Assembly (NCBI GenBank): GCA_023390115.1 | Contig: JAEWDM010000007.1 | Coordinates: forward strand, 66,665-130,664 | DNA from: Bacillota bacterium | Lineage (GTDB): Bacteria; Bacillota; Clostridia; Acetivibrionales; DSM-27016 | DNA: 64,000 bases | Direction of reading: 5' to 3' | Part shown: one piece after another, positions 51,140 through 59,750 of the stretch | How positions within the stretch are numbered: position 1 is the stretch's first letter | Layout: the number at the start of each line of letters is the position of its first letter | Notes under the pieces: model-generated | The model's database searches: none | Told to the model about the DNA's origin: nothing | What the model saw: the letters and a program-made list of their open reading frames with translations, nothing else | Program-made: the position numbers and the translations under genes

Positions 51140-51892
51140 TTATTTTTTCATTTTCTGCATCTTTTCAATTTGAGCGACTGCGTACAGCATATTGACTTTT
51201 GCCTCCGACAGAGAAGTCAGAAGTTTATCACAGGCTGTTATCACATCCTCATTATCTTTAGGCGTGTTGATGCTTTGCCTGAGATCAGCGGCAGGATTTT
51301 GTGACAACGCCCCCAGCATCCGTAAAATGGAGGACAACGAATAATTTGCACATCGAAGGGAACGAATGATTTTTAACCGCTGGATATCTTCATAGGAATA
51401 AACACGATACCTGTTTTGTTTTCGCTTGACGGTAATCAATCCATTCAGCTCCCAATTCCGGAGCGTGTCCATTGTAACCTGTAATGTTTCAGCTGTTTCT
51501 TTACGGGTAAGGGCAATTTCTTCTTTTGATATGTCCGAATCGTAGCTGTTCAAAATTTTTCTGGCAATTTCAATGGCTTCCTCGGCGTGGCTCATTTCTA
51601 AATCCAATTGCTGCAAATAACATTCTGCCATCTTCATGGCATCTTCTAAATTGCCCAGTGCGGATATTTTCAGGATATCTACGGCTTGTTTCCGCAGGCC
51701 GTTTTGTAACACTTCCACTTTCAAAACCGCTCGTGCCATTTTAAATTGCTCGATATGGAGATCGGTGAAAACCCGGTATCCATTGCTCAGACGCTCTGGC
51801 GTGGAAATCAGCTTATACTTTTCATAAAGCCTTACGGTATTCACATGAATACCGATTATTTTTGAAACCTCATGGGTTTTATAACTCTTCAT
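51140..51892 (-). CDS. MerR-family regulator with two HTH domains
   Basis: A 250-aa regulator. Residues about 4-70 form one MerR HTH (YKTHEVSKIIGIHVNTVRLY, SNGYRVFTDLHIEQF). A second lies at about 130-195 (RKETAETLQVTMDTLRNWEL, QNRYRVYSYEDIQRLKIIRS). Between them is a helical dimer-like segment. Tandem HTH in one chain is unusual. It is transcribed into the ABC genes (72 bp), so it probably controls the exporter. GGAGG sits 9 nt from ATG at 51892 and only 3 nt from the alternative at 51898. Confidence 0.85.
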   Translation of the reverse strand: MKSYKTHEVSKIIGIHVNTVRLYEKYKLISTPERLSNGYRVFTDLHIEQFKMARAVLKVEVLQNGLRKQAVDILKISALGNLEDAMKMAECYLQQLDLEMSHAEEAIEIARKILNSYDSDISKEEIALTRKETAETLQVTMDTLRNWELNGLITVKRKQNRYRVYSYEDIQRLKIIRSLRCANYSLSSILRMLGALSQNPAADLRQSINTPKDNEDVITACDKLLTSLSEAKVNMLYAVAQIEKMQKMKK

Positions 51893-51960
51893 TGGCATAC
51901 ACCTCCATGCTCATGATACTACAGATTAAAACCTTGGTGGCTTAATGTAGGGTTGTCAGT

Positions 51961-51977
51961 ATACTTTATAAAAGTAT
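51961..51977. promoter_or_regulatory. 17-bp palindrome upstream of the merR gene
   Basis: ATACTTT-ATA-AAAGTAT, a perfect 7-3-7 dyad, about 70 bp upstream of the MerR start. A candidate operator. Confidence 0.35.
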
Positions 51978-52054
51978 CAAAAGCAAGGAGAACTCTTTAA
52001 TCTTCCATTCTATCAATAAGTGTCCTTTTAGGGAGGAATGCATTAAATCTTCAT

Positions 52055-52100
52055 GCATGTAGAGTGTTCCGCCAAATCGCCGTTTTTTTATTTGGCGGGT
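52055..52100 (+). repeat. Direct repeat copy 2 flanking the ABC/MerR cassette
   Basis: 46 bp beginning GCATGTAGAGTGTTCCGCCA and ending TGGCGGGT; see copy 1. Together they bracket 2.5 kb holding only the permease, ATPase and MerR genes. Confidence 0.85.
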
Positions 52101-52153
52101 TCACCGTACAAATAGCCATTAACAGTCTTTTGCAATTGTTATGAAATCATTTA

Positions 52154-53224
52154 TTAATTAAGTTTCATTTCATAAACAAACTCAAGTTTGCGGAGATAAT
52201 CTAATTCGATTAAATCGGTTGGACGTACTTCTGTGTTTCTTTTCTCAAAATAAGCAAGACCAACATGTTTCAGCATTTGATATACAAACTGAGAGCAAAA
52301 CATGATGTTAGGCTTGAAGGAGTATTTAAATACCAGTCCTAGCAGGTTATAGGCACTGCCTTCCCGATTGATTTCCTGTATTTTCTCTATCATTTTTTGT
52401 TTCTGCTCTTTGGTTGCTTTCAGCCGGTATATCAGAATAGATGAATCCGCTTTTTTGTTGAAACATTCGATCATTTCTGGATTCAGGCCCGGCAAATATA
52501 CATTCTGACCGCCGTTATAGCTAACAATAGTTTCTATATCTTTGTCAAAAGACAGCGAAGCATGATTAAACTGCTTTTGTGTAAAAACAGAAATTATCTC
52601 ACTGGCTGGACTGCCTGAATCCGTAAGTACAATGTAAATGTGCTCATCGTTCAGACTGCCATAGGCCGCATTGAAATACTCGTCTGTCAAATTTCCATTG
52701 CTTACATAACGAAATGAACTATGGCGGGGTAAAAGCTCTAAGGCTTGTGATAAATTCTCTTTTGAAAAAGCGTGTCCGGCTTTTTTTGCTGTATTAGCAG
52801 CTTCCACAATCTTATCTTTGTCATGAACAAGCTGTGCATAGGTTACTACTGCAAAATCCTGCACAGATGGCATAAAAAAGGTTTTCTTCTCCTTGATAAA
52901 GAAAAGCTTTTCTATGATGGGGGGTAACAATATAATTGCTGTGCTGGTCAATTTAAGCAGAGTAAATTCCGCAAGGCTTCCTTGATAGTTGTATGTAATC
53001 AGGGTACTATATAAAATCTGCAAAACCATTATGGACGCATAAATAAAAATCCGTACCAATCGTACATGTAAAGTTGCCGCCGTATAAAGACTGCAAAACA
53101 GCATAATAGCAAACACAAATATGTAAGCTAAAATAAACATTGCAAAATTTCCACCGATAAAAATTCCGATTAGCATTGCAAGGAGCAATAGAATTAATAG
53201 GAAAAACAGTGGTTTTGATTTCAT
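52154..53224 (-). CDS. Membrane protein with permuted papain-like (YiiX/LRAT-type) domain
   Basis: A 356-aa protein. Four hydrophobic segments fill the first 110 residues (LFFLLILLLLAMLIGIFIGG, AYIFVFAIMLFC and so on). From about 180 on, a soluble domain has the circularly permuted NlpC/P60 layout: catalytic His in FNHASLSF, and later Cys in NIMFCSQFVYQML. This fold covers amidases and acyltransferases. Last gene of a four-gene operon with VTT and condensation-like proteins; a role in lipid or wall modification is inference. GGAG precedes the ATG. Confidence 0.7.
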   Translation of the reverse strand: MKSKPLFFLLILLLLAMLIGIFIGGNFAMFILAYIFVFAIMLFCSLYTAATLHVRLVRIFIYASIMVLQILYSTLITYNYQGSLAEFTLLKLTSTAIILLPPIIEKLFFIKEKKTFFMPSVQDFAVVTYAQLVHDKDKIVEAANTAKKAGHAFSKENLSQALELLPRHSSFRYVSNGNLTDEYFNAAYGSLNDEHIYIVLTDSGSPASEIISVFTQKQFNHASLSFDKDIETIVSYNGGQNVYLPGLNPEMIECFNKKADSSILIYRLKATKEQKQKMIEKIQEINREGSAYNLLGLVFKYSFKPNIMFCSQFVYQMLKHVGLAYFEKRNTEVRPTDLIELDYLRKLEFVYEMKLN

Positions 53225-53255
53225 ATAGTTCTCCTTTCTGCCGATTTGTTCAGCA

Positions 53256-54470
53256 TTATAATTCGTATAACAAAACGGACTTCATTTGATTTAATAATTG
53301 CATTGCGGTAACTCTTTGCTTTTCCGTACCGCACATATTTACAGCCAGTGTGCAACCGTTCTTGTAGGTACTGATAGACACTTGAAAAGAGGGAGCTTGC
53401 CTGTATGTGCCGCATAAATAGCACTCTTTGATCGTAATTCCTTCAAAAAATATCTTTTCATCAATTGTGCCCAAGTTGGTGTAAGAGATTGGCTCCACGG
53501 AGTACAATGATTTCGTGATACGCCTTGATAGATTAGCAGGAAATATTGCGTGTAATATTTGCAGAAACAGAATGAAATGAAAACAGTCATGGTGTGATTT
53601 TTTCCGTTCCATTTCCTGATGTACCGCTAATGTCATTTCCTTTAATCTTTCGTCTTTCCCAAGAGAAATGCGGCATAAATATTTGCCTGTCATATTGGCA
53701 ATCGTCAGTTTTCCACTTTGCATACCAAATTTTCTCAAGTCAACCGGACAGGGTATTATGATTTCGTTCTTTGTAATAAAGGATTTCAAAGAATAAGCAA
53801 AGGAAGCCATAAAAACATCATTTAAAGTAACATGCAAATTCTTTGCTTTTTCTTGAACTATTTTAAGCTGTTCTTCGGATAGTGTAACCTTTAGGGAATT
53901 AAGAAGCGTTTGACCTTGTTCCACTGGCAGAATTTCCGGGACATTCCCTTTATCAACGTGTTTAATGATGTACGGTAATCTTTGAATAGCAGTATGAAAA
54001 AGCAACGGAAATACACTTCGAAAATTTACTTTGCTGACTGCCTTTGAATTTTGCTCATTATAGAATTTACACAGTAAGGCAAGGTATTGCTGAAATCCTG
54101 TTCCATCGGCTAGAATGTGGCTCATAGCTATTTGCAAACTATCGCCAGCACTTTGATGATAAATATTAATTTTCAGTTGTGGGCCTATACGCAAATCCCA
54201 AATCAAATCCTCATAACAGATCTTTTCTGAAACAATTTTGACCATCGAATTACTATCATACTTTGCCGGGACCCATGTGTTTTTTACACCGTTATACCGG
54301 CATAGAATTTGCGGGACAATTTCCGCTGTACTTCTTACAGCCTGTTTCAATCGGCTAATGTCAATCGCTGTATCAAGTACCATATAACAATATAAAATGG
54401 GAATGTGACTTTCCATATATGCTGTTTGTATCAGGTCAAGAGCCGTTCCCTTATGGATTTTCTTTTTCAT
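53256..54470 (-). CDS. Condensation-domain / acyltransferase-like protein
   Basis: A 404-aa single-domain protein of the chloramphenicol-acetyltransferase/condensation superfamily. The catalytic motif is SHILADGTGFQQYLALL (HxxxDG). Other parts: IPCPVDLRKFG (as in DFGW-region partners), TLNDVFMASFAYSL and SYTNLGTID. Members form esters or amides, as in PapA or alcohol acetyltransferases. ATG at 54470 overlaps the VTT gene by 20 nt and has AAGGG 8 nt upstream. Substrate unknown. Confidence 0.8.
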   Translation of the reverse strand: MKKKIHKGTALDLIQTAYMESHIPILYCYMVLDTAIDISRLKQAVRSTAEIVPQILCRYNGVKNTWVPAKYDSNSMVKIVSEKICYEDLIWDLRIGPQLKINIYHQSAGDSLQIAMSHILADGTGFQQYLALLCKFYNEQNSKAVSKVNFRSVFPLLFHTAIQRLPYIIKHVDKGNVPEILPVEQGQTLLNSLKVTLSEEQLKIVQEKAKNLHVTLNDVFMASFAYSLKSFITKNEIIIPCPVDLRKFGMQSGKLTIANMTGKYLCRISLGKDERLKEMTLAVHQEMERKKSHHDCFHFILFLQILHAIFPANLSRRITKSLYSVEPISYTNLGTIDEKIFFEGITIKECYLCGTYRQAPSFQVSISTYKNGCTLAVNMCGTEKQRVTAMQLLNQMKSVLLYEL

Positions 54471-55182
54471 GTTCTCCACCCTTAATTCTTCGGCCTATTC
54501 TTTTACAAAAGGCCATCATTTTTTCCTGATACTTTATTCCACCAACTCCCAAGATGGCAGTTAGAGCAAAAATCAGGATGGCGGTTGCCCATTCCCCCTG
54601 CCGTATGGTAGACCCAATAAAAGTAGAGGATATGATGGAGGGAATACGTGCAAAAGTAGAAATCGTTAGAAATTGTGTTAGCTTCATAGGACTGGTTCCA
54701 ACTACATAGGTCAGCATATCCTTTGGAGTTCCCGGAATTAAAAATAGGATAAAAACAATGGTTTCCAATTTCTTAGCGTCTTTCAGGAAAGAAAATTCAT
54801 CAAGCTTACTTTTTCCAAACAGCTTTGTCACAAGGGGCGCACCAAATTTTTTGGAGAGCATAAAAATGGCTGATGAAGCAATGACACACCCAAGCAAACA
54901 AAGGAATAGACCACCAAATCCGCCATACAACACTCCCGCCAGAATTTCAACTGGTTCACCGGGTATAAATGCAATCACTATCTGGATGATCTGAATACAG
55001 AGGACAAGAAGCCAGCCCCCTATGCCGAAAGAAGTAACCCACGCTTTGAATGTTTGCTGTGTTTCCGGCTCTGATAAAAGATTGATATAAGGGAGAGAAA
55101 TCAGGCTTAAAGCAATCATTAGAGAAAAAAACACAGCAATTAAAACAGTTAATCTTTTTGTTGGTTTATCGTCTTTTTTCAT
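54451..55182 (-). CDS. VTT-domain (TVP38/TMEM64, DedA-like) membrane protein
   Basis: A 243-aa protein with about six hydrophobic segments. The VTT core reads IVIAFIPGEPVEILAGVLYG, LLGCVIASSAIFMLSKKFG, LFLIPGTPKDMLTYVVG and TFARIPSIISSTFIG. VTT proteins are thought to scramble or transport lipids (undecaprenyl phosphate in bacterial DedA members). AAGG precedes the ATG. 4 bp after the lipoprotein gene and overlapping the condensation gene, so clearly an operon. Confidence 0.9.
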   Translation of the reverse strand: MKKDDKPTKRLTVLIAVFFSLMIALSLISLPYINLLSEPETQQTFKAWVTSFGIGGWLLVLCIQIIQIVIAFIPGEPVEILAGVLYGGFGGLFLCLLGCVIASSAIFMLSKKFGAPLVTKLFGKSKLDEFSFLKDAKKLETIVFILFLIPGTPKDMLTYVVGTSPMKLTQFLTISTFARIPSIISSTFIGSTIRQGEWATAILIFALTAILGVGGIKYQEKMMAFCKRIGRRIKGGEHEKENP

Positions 55183-55186
55183 TTCG

Positions 55187-56095
55187 TCACCTTGTTACTT
55201 TAATATCCCCGTTTCGAGTTTCCAGTTCTATGGCTATTTCAGGAGAAGCACCAACGGTTCCTGCGGCAGTGTTATCTGTAATAGCAAGCTGGTCTGCAAA
55301 AGAGGTATGAATAGAGCCTTCCTTAGTTGTTGCTGAAAATTTGAAATCAAGTCCACTTGGAAGTGTTACCGTAAGTGTTCCGTTTTTGGAGTATGCAGAA
55401 ATACTGCTTGTCACATCTGCAAAAGAAATATCTATGGAACCCTCTCCGGAAGCGTTAAAGGAACCGGAACCGCTAAGACCAGAAGCCGTCAGTTTCCCAC
55501 CCTTTGATTGATAGTTTATTGCCCCGTTTATCTGATTCATGGAAGTTGTGGCGTTGGTGGTCTGTATGCTTACTTCATCTGCATTAATATTTTCAAAACT
55601 TAAACTGCCGTTTGTACTGGTAGCCTTTACATTTGATGCCTTTGTATTTGATACTTCCACTACACCGCTTGTCGTATCAACACTGAAACCACCTGATAAA
55701 TTCAGGGCAATTTCCGAACTGATTGTTCCGCTCGTAGAATGTAGGGATAAGCTGTCCGTATAGTCCTGCGGAATATAAATTTCTATATAGGATTCAAAAC
55801 TGGAACGTCTTGGGCGTTCCCCCTCGGTAATCAGCAGTTCGCCATTTTGCGTAGATGTTCTGGCATAGTAGCTTTTTTTGTTCTCATTCATATATTCTTT
55901 CACAATTACCTTGTCGTTGTCACTCTCCAGAACATGAATATCGTCTGCATCATAATCAAGCCGAAGAGTATCAAAATCTCCGGTATTGAATGTAAGTGTG
56001 TTGACAAGCGCAACTGCTTTTTGCCCTCCGCACCCCGACAAAATCCCCATGAGTACGAAAACAACACAGGTAAATGAAATAAATTTGCGTTTCAT
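55187..56095 (-). CDS. Lipoprotein with DUF4097-type beta-helix-like domain
   Basis: A 302-aa exported lipoprotein. Signal peptide MKRKFISFTCVVFVLMGILS with a lipobox LSGC at the cleavage site. The mature part is made of short repeated strands: LHSTSGTISSEI, VDTTSGVVEVSNTK, TSTNGSLSFENI, YSKNGTLTVTLPSG and LETRNGDIKVTR, the DUF4097 pattern. Likely surface exposed. First gene of the operon, preceded by a TetR-type operator at 56120. GGAG lies 10 nt before ATG at 56095. Confidence 0.88.
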   Translation of the reverse strand: MKRKFISFTCVVFVLMGILSGCGGQKAVALVNTLTFNTGDFDTLRLDYDADDIHVLESDNDKVIVKEYMNENKKSYYARTSTQNGELLITEGERPRRSSFESYIEIYIPQDYTDSLSLHSTSGTISSEIALNLSGGFSVDTTSGVVEVSNTKASNVKATSTNGSLSFENINADEVSIQTTNATTSMNQINGAINYQSKGGKLTASGLSGSGSFNASGEGSIDISFADVTSSISAYSKNGTLTVTLPSGLDFKFSATTKEGSIHTSFADQLAITDNTAAGTVGASPEIAIELETRNGDIKVTR

Positions 56096-56119
56096 AAAAA
56101 CTATTCTCCTTTCACTGAT

Positions 56120-56130
56120 TGAACCATTCA
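56120..56130. promoter_or_regulatory. Putative TetR operator at the lipoprotein operon
   Basis: TGAACCATTCA followed by TTTAA. One mismatch from the perfect palindrome upstream of the tetR gene (TGAACCGTTCA-TTTAA). It lies 25 bp before the first gene of the operon. Confidence 0.65.
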
Positions 56131-56149
56131 TTTAATATGGCTGTAATTT

Positions 56150-56173
56150 TTTACGGAGCGCTTGCTCCGTAAA
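56150..56173. terminator. Perfect 10-bp hairpin after tetR
   Basis: TTTACGGAGC, loop GCTT, GCTCCGTAAA. It lies immediately after the tetR stop codon. On the plus strand it is followed by TTTTT; on the minus strand only by AAATTA, so termination of tetR would be weak and read-through into the operon is possible. Confidence 0.55.
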
Positions 56174-56176
56174 TTT

Positions 56177-56839
56177 TTACTGCTTGTATGCGTGAAGCAG
56201 GTTATCCATGCAAATGCTTTTGGCTGTTGCAACAGAAATATTCTTTTGTGTTTCGAAAGCGTCATTTGTAATATGCATTCCCCACCATGACAGGGTTTCG
56301 ATGATTAATCGTGTGACATATTGCGGAAGCTCTACCTGACGAAAGGTTCCGTTCTGCATGTATTGGGTAATATAAGATAGAACCTGATGATAAAATTTCT
56401 GGCGGTACTCTTTATAATACCCCGTCAGCTTTCCTAAGTCGTCTGGATTTTTTTCAATGAGTAAGCAACCGATTCCGTACTTTGAAATAACATCAAAAGC
56501 GTCAGACAGCATTTGTTCCAATGGATAATTTGTAATATCGTCAAGATGAGCAGAAAACGCTTTTGTATTTTGTTCAAATGCTTCCATAATTTCATGGTCT
56601 AAAGAATCAAATAATTTGGAATGAATTGGCAATTCAAATTCCTGTGTAATAAATGCTGGCTCTATTGTTCCTTTGAGAAGAAAGCTCAATAGTTCTCTTT
56701 TCCCTGTAAAGTAAACATAGAGCATGCCCGTTGATAAACCAATTTCTTTCGCTATGTCTTTCATCTGTGTTCGGGCATAACCTTTGTTAATGAATAATTG
56801 ACTGGCTGCGTCAAATATCAAGTTCATTCTATTTTCCAT
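56177..56839 (-). CDS. TetR/AcrR-family transcriptional regulator
   Basis: A 220-aa regulator. The N-terminal HTH reads IFDAASQLFINKGYARTQMK and DIAKEIGLSTGMLYVYFTGK. The C-terminal part is a variable helical ligand-binding domain. Start ATG 56839 has AGGTG about 6 nt upstream; a GTG three codons earlier has worse spacing. It is transcribed toward the lipoprotein operon. Matching palindromes at its own promoter and at that operon suggest autoregulation and control of the operon. Confidence 0.93.
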   Translation of the reverse strand: MENRMNLIFDAASQLFINKGYARTQMKDIAKEIGLSTGMLYVYFTGKRELLSFLLKGTIEPAFITQEFELPIHSKLFDSLDHEIMEAFEQNTKAFSAHLDDITNYPLEQMLSDAFDVISKYGIGCLLIEKNPDDLGKLTGYYKEYRQKFYHQVLSYITQYMQNGTFRQVELPQYVTRLIIETLSWWGMHITNDAFETQKNISVATAKSICMDNLLHAYKQ

Positions 56840-56857
56840 TTCGCTCACCTACTTTAC

Positions 56858-56868
56858 TGAACCGTTCA
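56858..56868. promoter_or_regulatory. Putative TetR operator at the tetR promoter
   Basis: TGAACCGTTCA, a perfect palindrome around one base, followed by TTTAAATA. It lies 10 bp downstream of the -10 hexamer. Confidence 0.7.
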
Positions 56869-56878
56869 TTTAAATACT

Positions 56879-56907
56879 ATTGTATTACTTTTTTCCCAAA
56901 ACGTCAA
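56879..56907 (-). promoter_or_regulatory. Sigma-A promoter of tetR
   Basis: Minus strand: TTGACG, 17-nt spacer, TACAAT. Confidence 0.8.
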
Positions 56908-57064
56908 GGCGTTTTGTAGTGGTATTCAAATTTCGGTTGAATACCTTGACAGGGCTTGTATCGTTTGCATACGCAGAGTATTTTTGTTCATCCAAACAGT
57001 CATTGACAGTACGTTCTTCGCATGTTGATCATACTGTACAATAAGTTGAGGAGGTGAACTAACA

Positions 57065-57388
57065 GTGGAGAAATTACTGAACTCATTTGGCCAGACCATA
57101 AAGGATGCCCGGATTTCTGCAGGCATGACACAGGATGCGCTTGCGGAACGGGCAGGAGTCACGCCAAGATACATAATGGCCATTGAAAATGAAAACAAGC
57201 ACCCAAGTATGCCGGTACTATTTAAGATAATCCGTATTTTACGAATATCTGCGGATACGATCTTTTATCCGGAAATTCAACATACAGACAGAGAAAAAGA
57301 ACAGCTCCTGCACATGATCCAGCTGTGCGGCGAAAAGGAAATCAAAATAGCCGCCGCAACCGTCAAGGCGCTATTGGATGCCAGATAA
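57065..57388 (+). CDS. XRE-family HTH regulator, divergent
   Basis: A 107-aa protein. Residues about 5-62 form a Cro/CI-type HTH: FGQTIKDARISAGMTQDALA, RAGVTPRYIMAIENENKHPS and LFKIIRILRISADTIF. A short helical tail may aid dimerisation. Plus strand, unlike the element backbone. The start is GTG at 57065, with GAGGAGG 10 nt upstream. Probably a regulator of the element's transfer genes or of the cargo. Confidence 0.88.
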   Translation: MEKLLNSFGQTIKDARISAGMTQDALAERAGVTPRYIMAIENENKHPSMPVLFKIIRILRISADTIFYPEIQHTDREKEQLLHMIQLCGEKEIKIAAATVKALLDAR

Positions 57389-57567
57389 GCAAAATCCATC
57401 TTCTATCTTCGGAGATGGATTTTCTTCATGTCAAAGTGATAGATTATCCTTTCTCTGTGTTTAAAGAAATCCTTAGAGTGACAGGTTCACTGCATAGGCC
57501 ATGATGACACATACCATATGCCGCTGACAGGACGCATTGCTCCCTTGGCGGCATAGTATGTGTCTTT

Positions 57568-57822
57568 TCATTTCACCGTAAATAATAAACTGCTCTTGCC
57601 GCCGTTTTCCCGCCAGCGCTGCTCCTTTTGAAGATGGCCGGTCTTTTCAAGGTCAACGATGGCTCTCTGCACGGTGCGGCGGGAGAGCTTTAAGTCCTTG
57701 GCAATGGTACCGATGGCAGGGTAACAGGTTCCGTCCTTATTTGCACGGTCTTTCAGATAGCGGTATACCACTACGGCACGGTGTGGAACATCCGCAGCAT
57801 AGAGAGAAGAAAGATAGCTCAA
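57568..57822 (-). CDS. Small winged-helix DNA-binding protein
   Basis: An 84-aa protein: HRAVVVYRYLKDRANKDGTC, YPAIGTIAKDLKLSRRTVQR and AIVDLEKTGHLQKEQRWREN make a complete winged-helix, as in plasmid/ICE replication or helix-turn-helix_36 proteins. The start is TTG at 57822, with GGGGG 9 nt upstream. It starts 14 bp after the VirD4 gene stop and is likely co-transcribed with it. The 245 bp between this gene and the XRE gene shows nothing further. Confidence 0.85.
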   Translation of the reverse strand: MSYLSSLYAADVPHRAVVVYRYLKDRANKDGTCYPAIGTIAKDLKLSRRTVQRAIVDLEKTGHLQKEQRWRENGGKSSLLFTVK

Positions 57823-57836
57823 TCACGAACACCCCC

Positions 57837-59639
57837 TTAATCGGTGCGCAGAGGCATGGTAAGAGATTCCGGCTCATGTTCCTGCACCGGTGTGTGCTGT
57901 GTACCACCGCTGCGGTCATCATCGGGAGGCTCCGGCATTTCCGCAAAGTCATCTTCGTCATAGGCACAGCCCCGCTGGAGGATTTCCTGCTCCAGCTCGA
58001 ATCGGTCGGCATAGTGAACCTTTCGGGCGGCACGTTCCTCCATCTCAAAGGATTTTTCAAACCGAATGCCCCATTTCAGAAACAGAGGCAGCTTGGTACG
58101 CATGGGGCAGCAACCGGTCTTAGCAAGAATAAAATTGCCCTTGGGCAGTGTTTTCAGTTCATCTGGTGTCATTAGCGGGCGCTGGATCATCTGCAGGCTC
58201 TGGCTGGGATCGTTCTTTCCTCTGCTGATGGAGCCTGACATGACAGTCTTGTTTCCCAGCGCCCTTGAGAGAATATCTGCGCTTTCTGAGTTGGGTGCAA
58301 AGCCACCAAATAAAATGTCCTGACAGTTGTCGATGATGATGGCAGAACCCTCCTTGCCGTAGTTTTTCTCAAGCTGGGCAAAGGATTGGATAATGGGTAC
58401 CATGCTGATTCGGCGGGAACGCCCTGCGGAGAACATCATTTCCATTGACTGTATTTTCGGTATAGTTCCAATCTCATCAGCAAAGATCATCACCCGGTTT
58501 GGGAGCTTGCCACCGTATTCATCAGCGACCGTGAGCATCTCCCGGTAGAGCTGTTGCAGGAACAACGACACCATGAAGTATTTTGTATTATCTTCCTCCG
58601 GCAGTACGATGAAGATGGCACACTTCTCCTTACAGAAGGTTTCCGTGTCCAGCGAGCTGTCAAAGCACAGAATCTGCTCCATCTCGGAATCCAGAAAGGC
58701 ATTGAGCCTTGACATGGCAGTAGACAGCACTGAGGCCATTGCTTGGTCGGCAGTGTTGAGGGCTGCCCCGGCGAACCACTTTGCTTTGTGATTAGAAGGC
58801 AACTTGTCCATCAACAATTGAAACTGGCTTTTGTTTTTCACTGGTGAGGGAGCCAGCAAATCCTGTATCATTTTGAATACCGATATGATGTGCCGTTTCT
58901 CCGGAGGACAATATTCCGCAATCAGCAGAATCACTGAAGTCAGCAGACCCTCCGCAGCATCATAGAAGAAGGCATTTTGACCATAACTTGCCGAATCCTC
59001 GCCGCTGCTGGAAATGATGGTCTTGGCGGTGATTTTGGCGTACTTCTCAGCCTTGGCTTTCAGTGCCAGGTTCTCCGGATTTTTCATATAGGCATCCATA
59101 TAACGGTTCACCAGCTGCAGGATGTTATCGCCGTCCGAGCGTGTGGGATTACGCAGATCCAGCACCGATATTTTGTAGCCATAGTAATCCTTTGCGATGC
59201 CTGCATAGTTTCGGAACAGGTCGCCCTTGGTATCGGTGCAGAGGAAGCTCATGCGGGAGGCACAGGCATACTCAATATTGGGATAGAGAAAGTTGGCGGT
59301 TTTACCGACACCGGCAGCGCCGATCATGAGGCAGTGAATGTCGCCGTCATCAATGAGGGCGGTGGTGGAACCTGCCTTTTGCTTGCAGCCCACCACAAGC
59401 CCCTGCAAAGCGGGCAGATTCTGCCCACGCCGCCATTTCTCCGGCTCGTAGGGTACATGGGCGTATATGCGTTTGATTTCGCTTTCTGTGGCGAAACGGG
59501 CGGTACCGTGCTGACCGTCACCGACCGTTTTGGATTTGATGCCGCTAAGGGTATAGTAGTGTGCCAAAAGAGAAAGACCGCCGATGACGAAAAACATCAC
59601 GGCGGCCACTGCTATGAGGATAGTTACTTGGGATAACAT
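57837..59639 (-). CDS. VirD4/TraG-type coupling ATPase
   Basis: A 600-aa type IV coupling protein that links relaxase-bound DNA to the mating channel. An N-terminal transmembrane helix (about 5-27) is followed by HGTARFAT, Walker A IGAAGVGKTANFLYPN (107-114), TDTKGDLFR, Walker B NRVMIFADEIGTIPKIQS and DNCQDILFGGFAP. The C-terminal 60 residues are acidic and Pro-rich. This is the Tn1549/CD1115-like class. AAGGAG precedes ATG at 59639. Same strand as the relaxase. Confidence 0.93.
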   Translation of the reverse strand: MLSQVTILIAVAAVMFFVIGGLSLLAHYYTLSGIKSKTVGDGQHGTARFATESEIKRIYAHVPYEPEKWRRGQNLPALQGLVVGCKQKAGSTTALIDDGDIHCLMIGAAGVGKTANFLYPNIEYACASRMSFLCTDTKGDLFRNYAGIAKDYYGYKISVLDLRNPTRSDGDNILQLVNRYMDAYMKNPENLALKAKAEKYAKITAKTIISSSGEDSASYGQNAFFYDAAEGLLTSVILLIAEYCPPEKRHIISVFKMIQDLLAPSPVKNKSQFQLLMDKLPSNHKAKWFAGAALNTADQAMASVLSTAMSRLNAFLDSEMEQILCFDSSLDTETFCKEKCAIFIVLPEEDNTKYFMVSLFLQQLYREMLTVADEYGGKLPNRVMIFADEIGTIPKIQSMEMMFSAGRSRRISMVPIIQSFAQLEKNYGKEGSAIIIDNCQDILFGGFAPNSESADILSRALGNKTVMSGSISRGKNDPSQSLQMIQRPLMTPDELKTLPKGNFILAKTGCCPMRTKLPLFLKWGIRFEKSFEMEERAARKVHYADRFELEQEILQRGCAYDEDDFAEMPEPPDDDRSGGTQHTPVQEHEPESLTMPLRTD

Positions 59640-59750
59640 AGGAGAACTCCTTTCTTTCATATGTTTTTCATGGTAAAATAAATTAAAACATCATCATCTT
59701 GATAAACAAGACGCACTCAACAAATTACAGTTTTTATTGGGAGAGTATAC

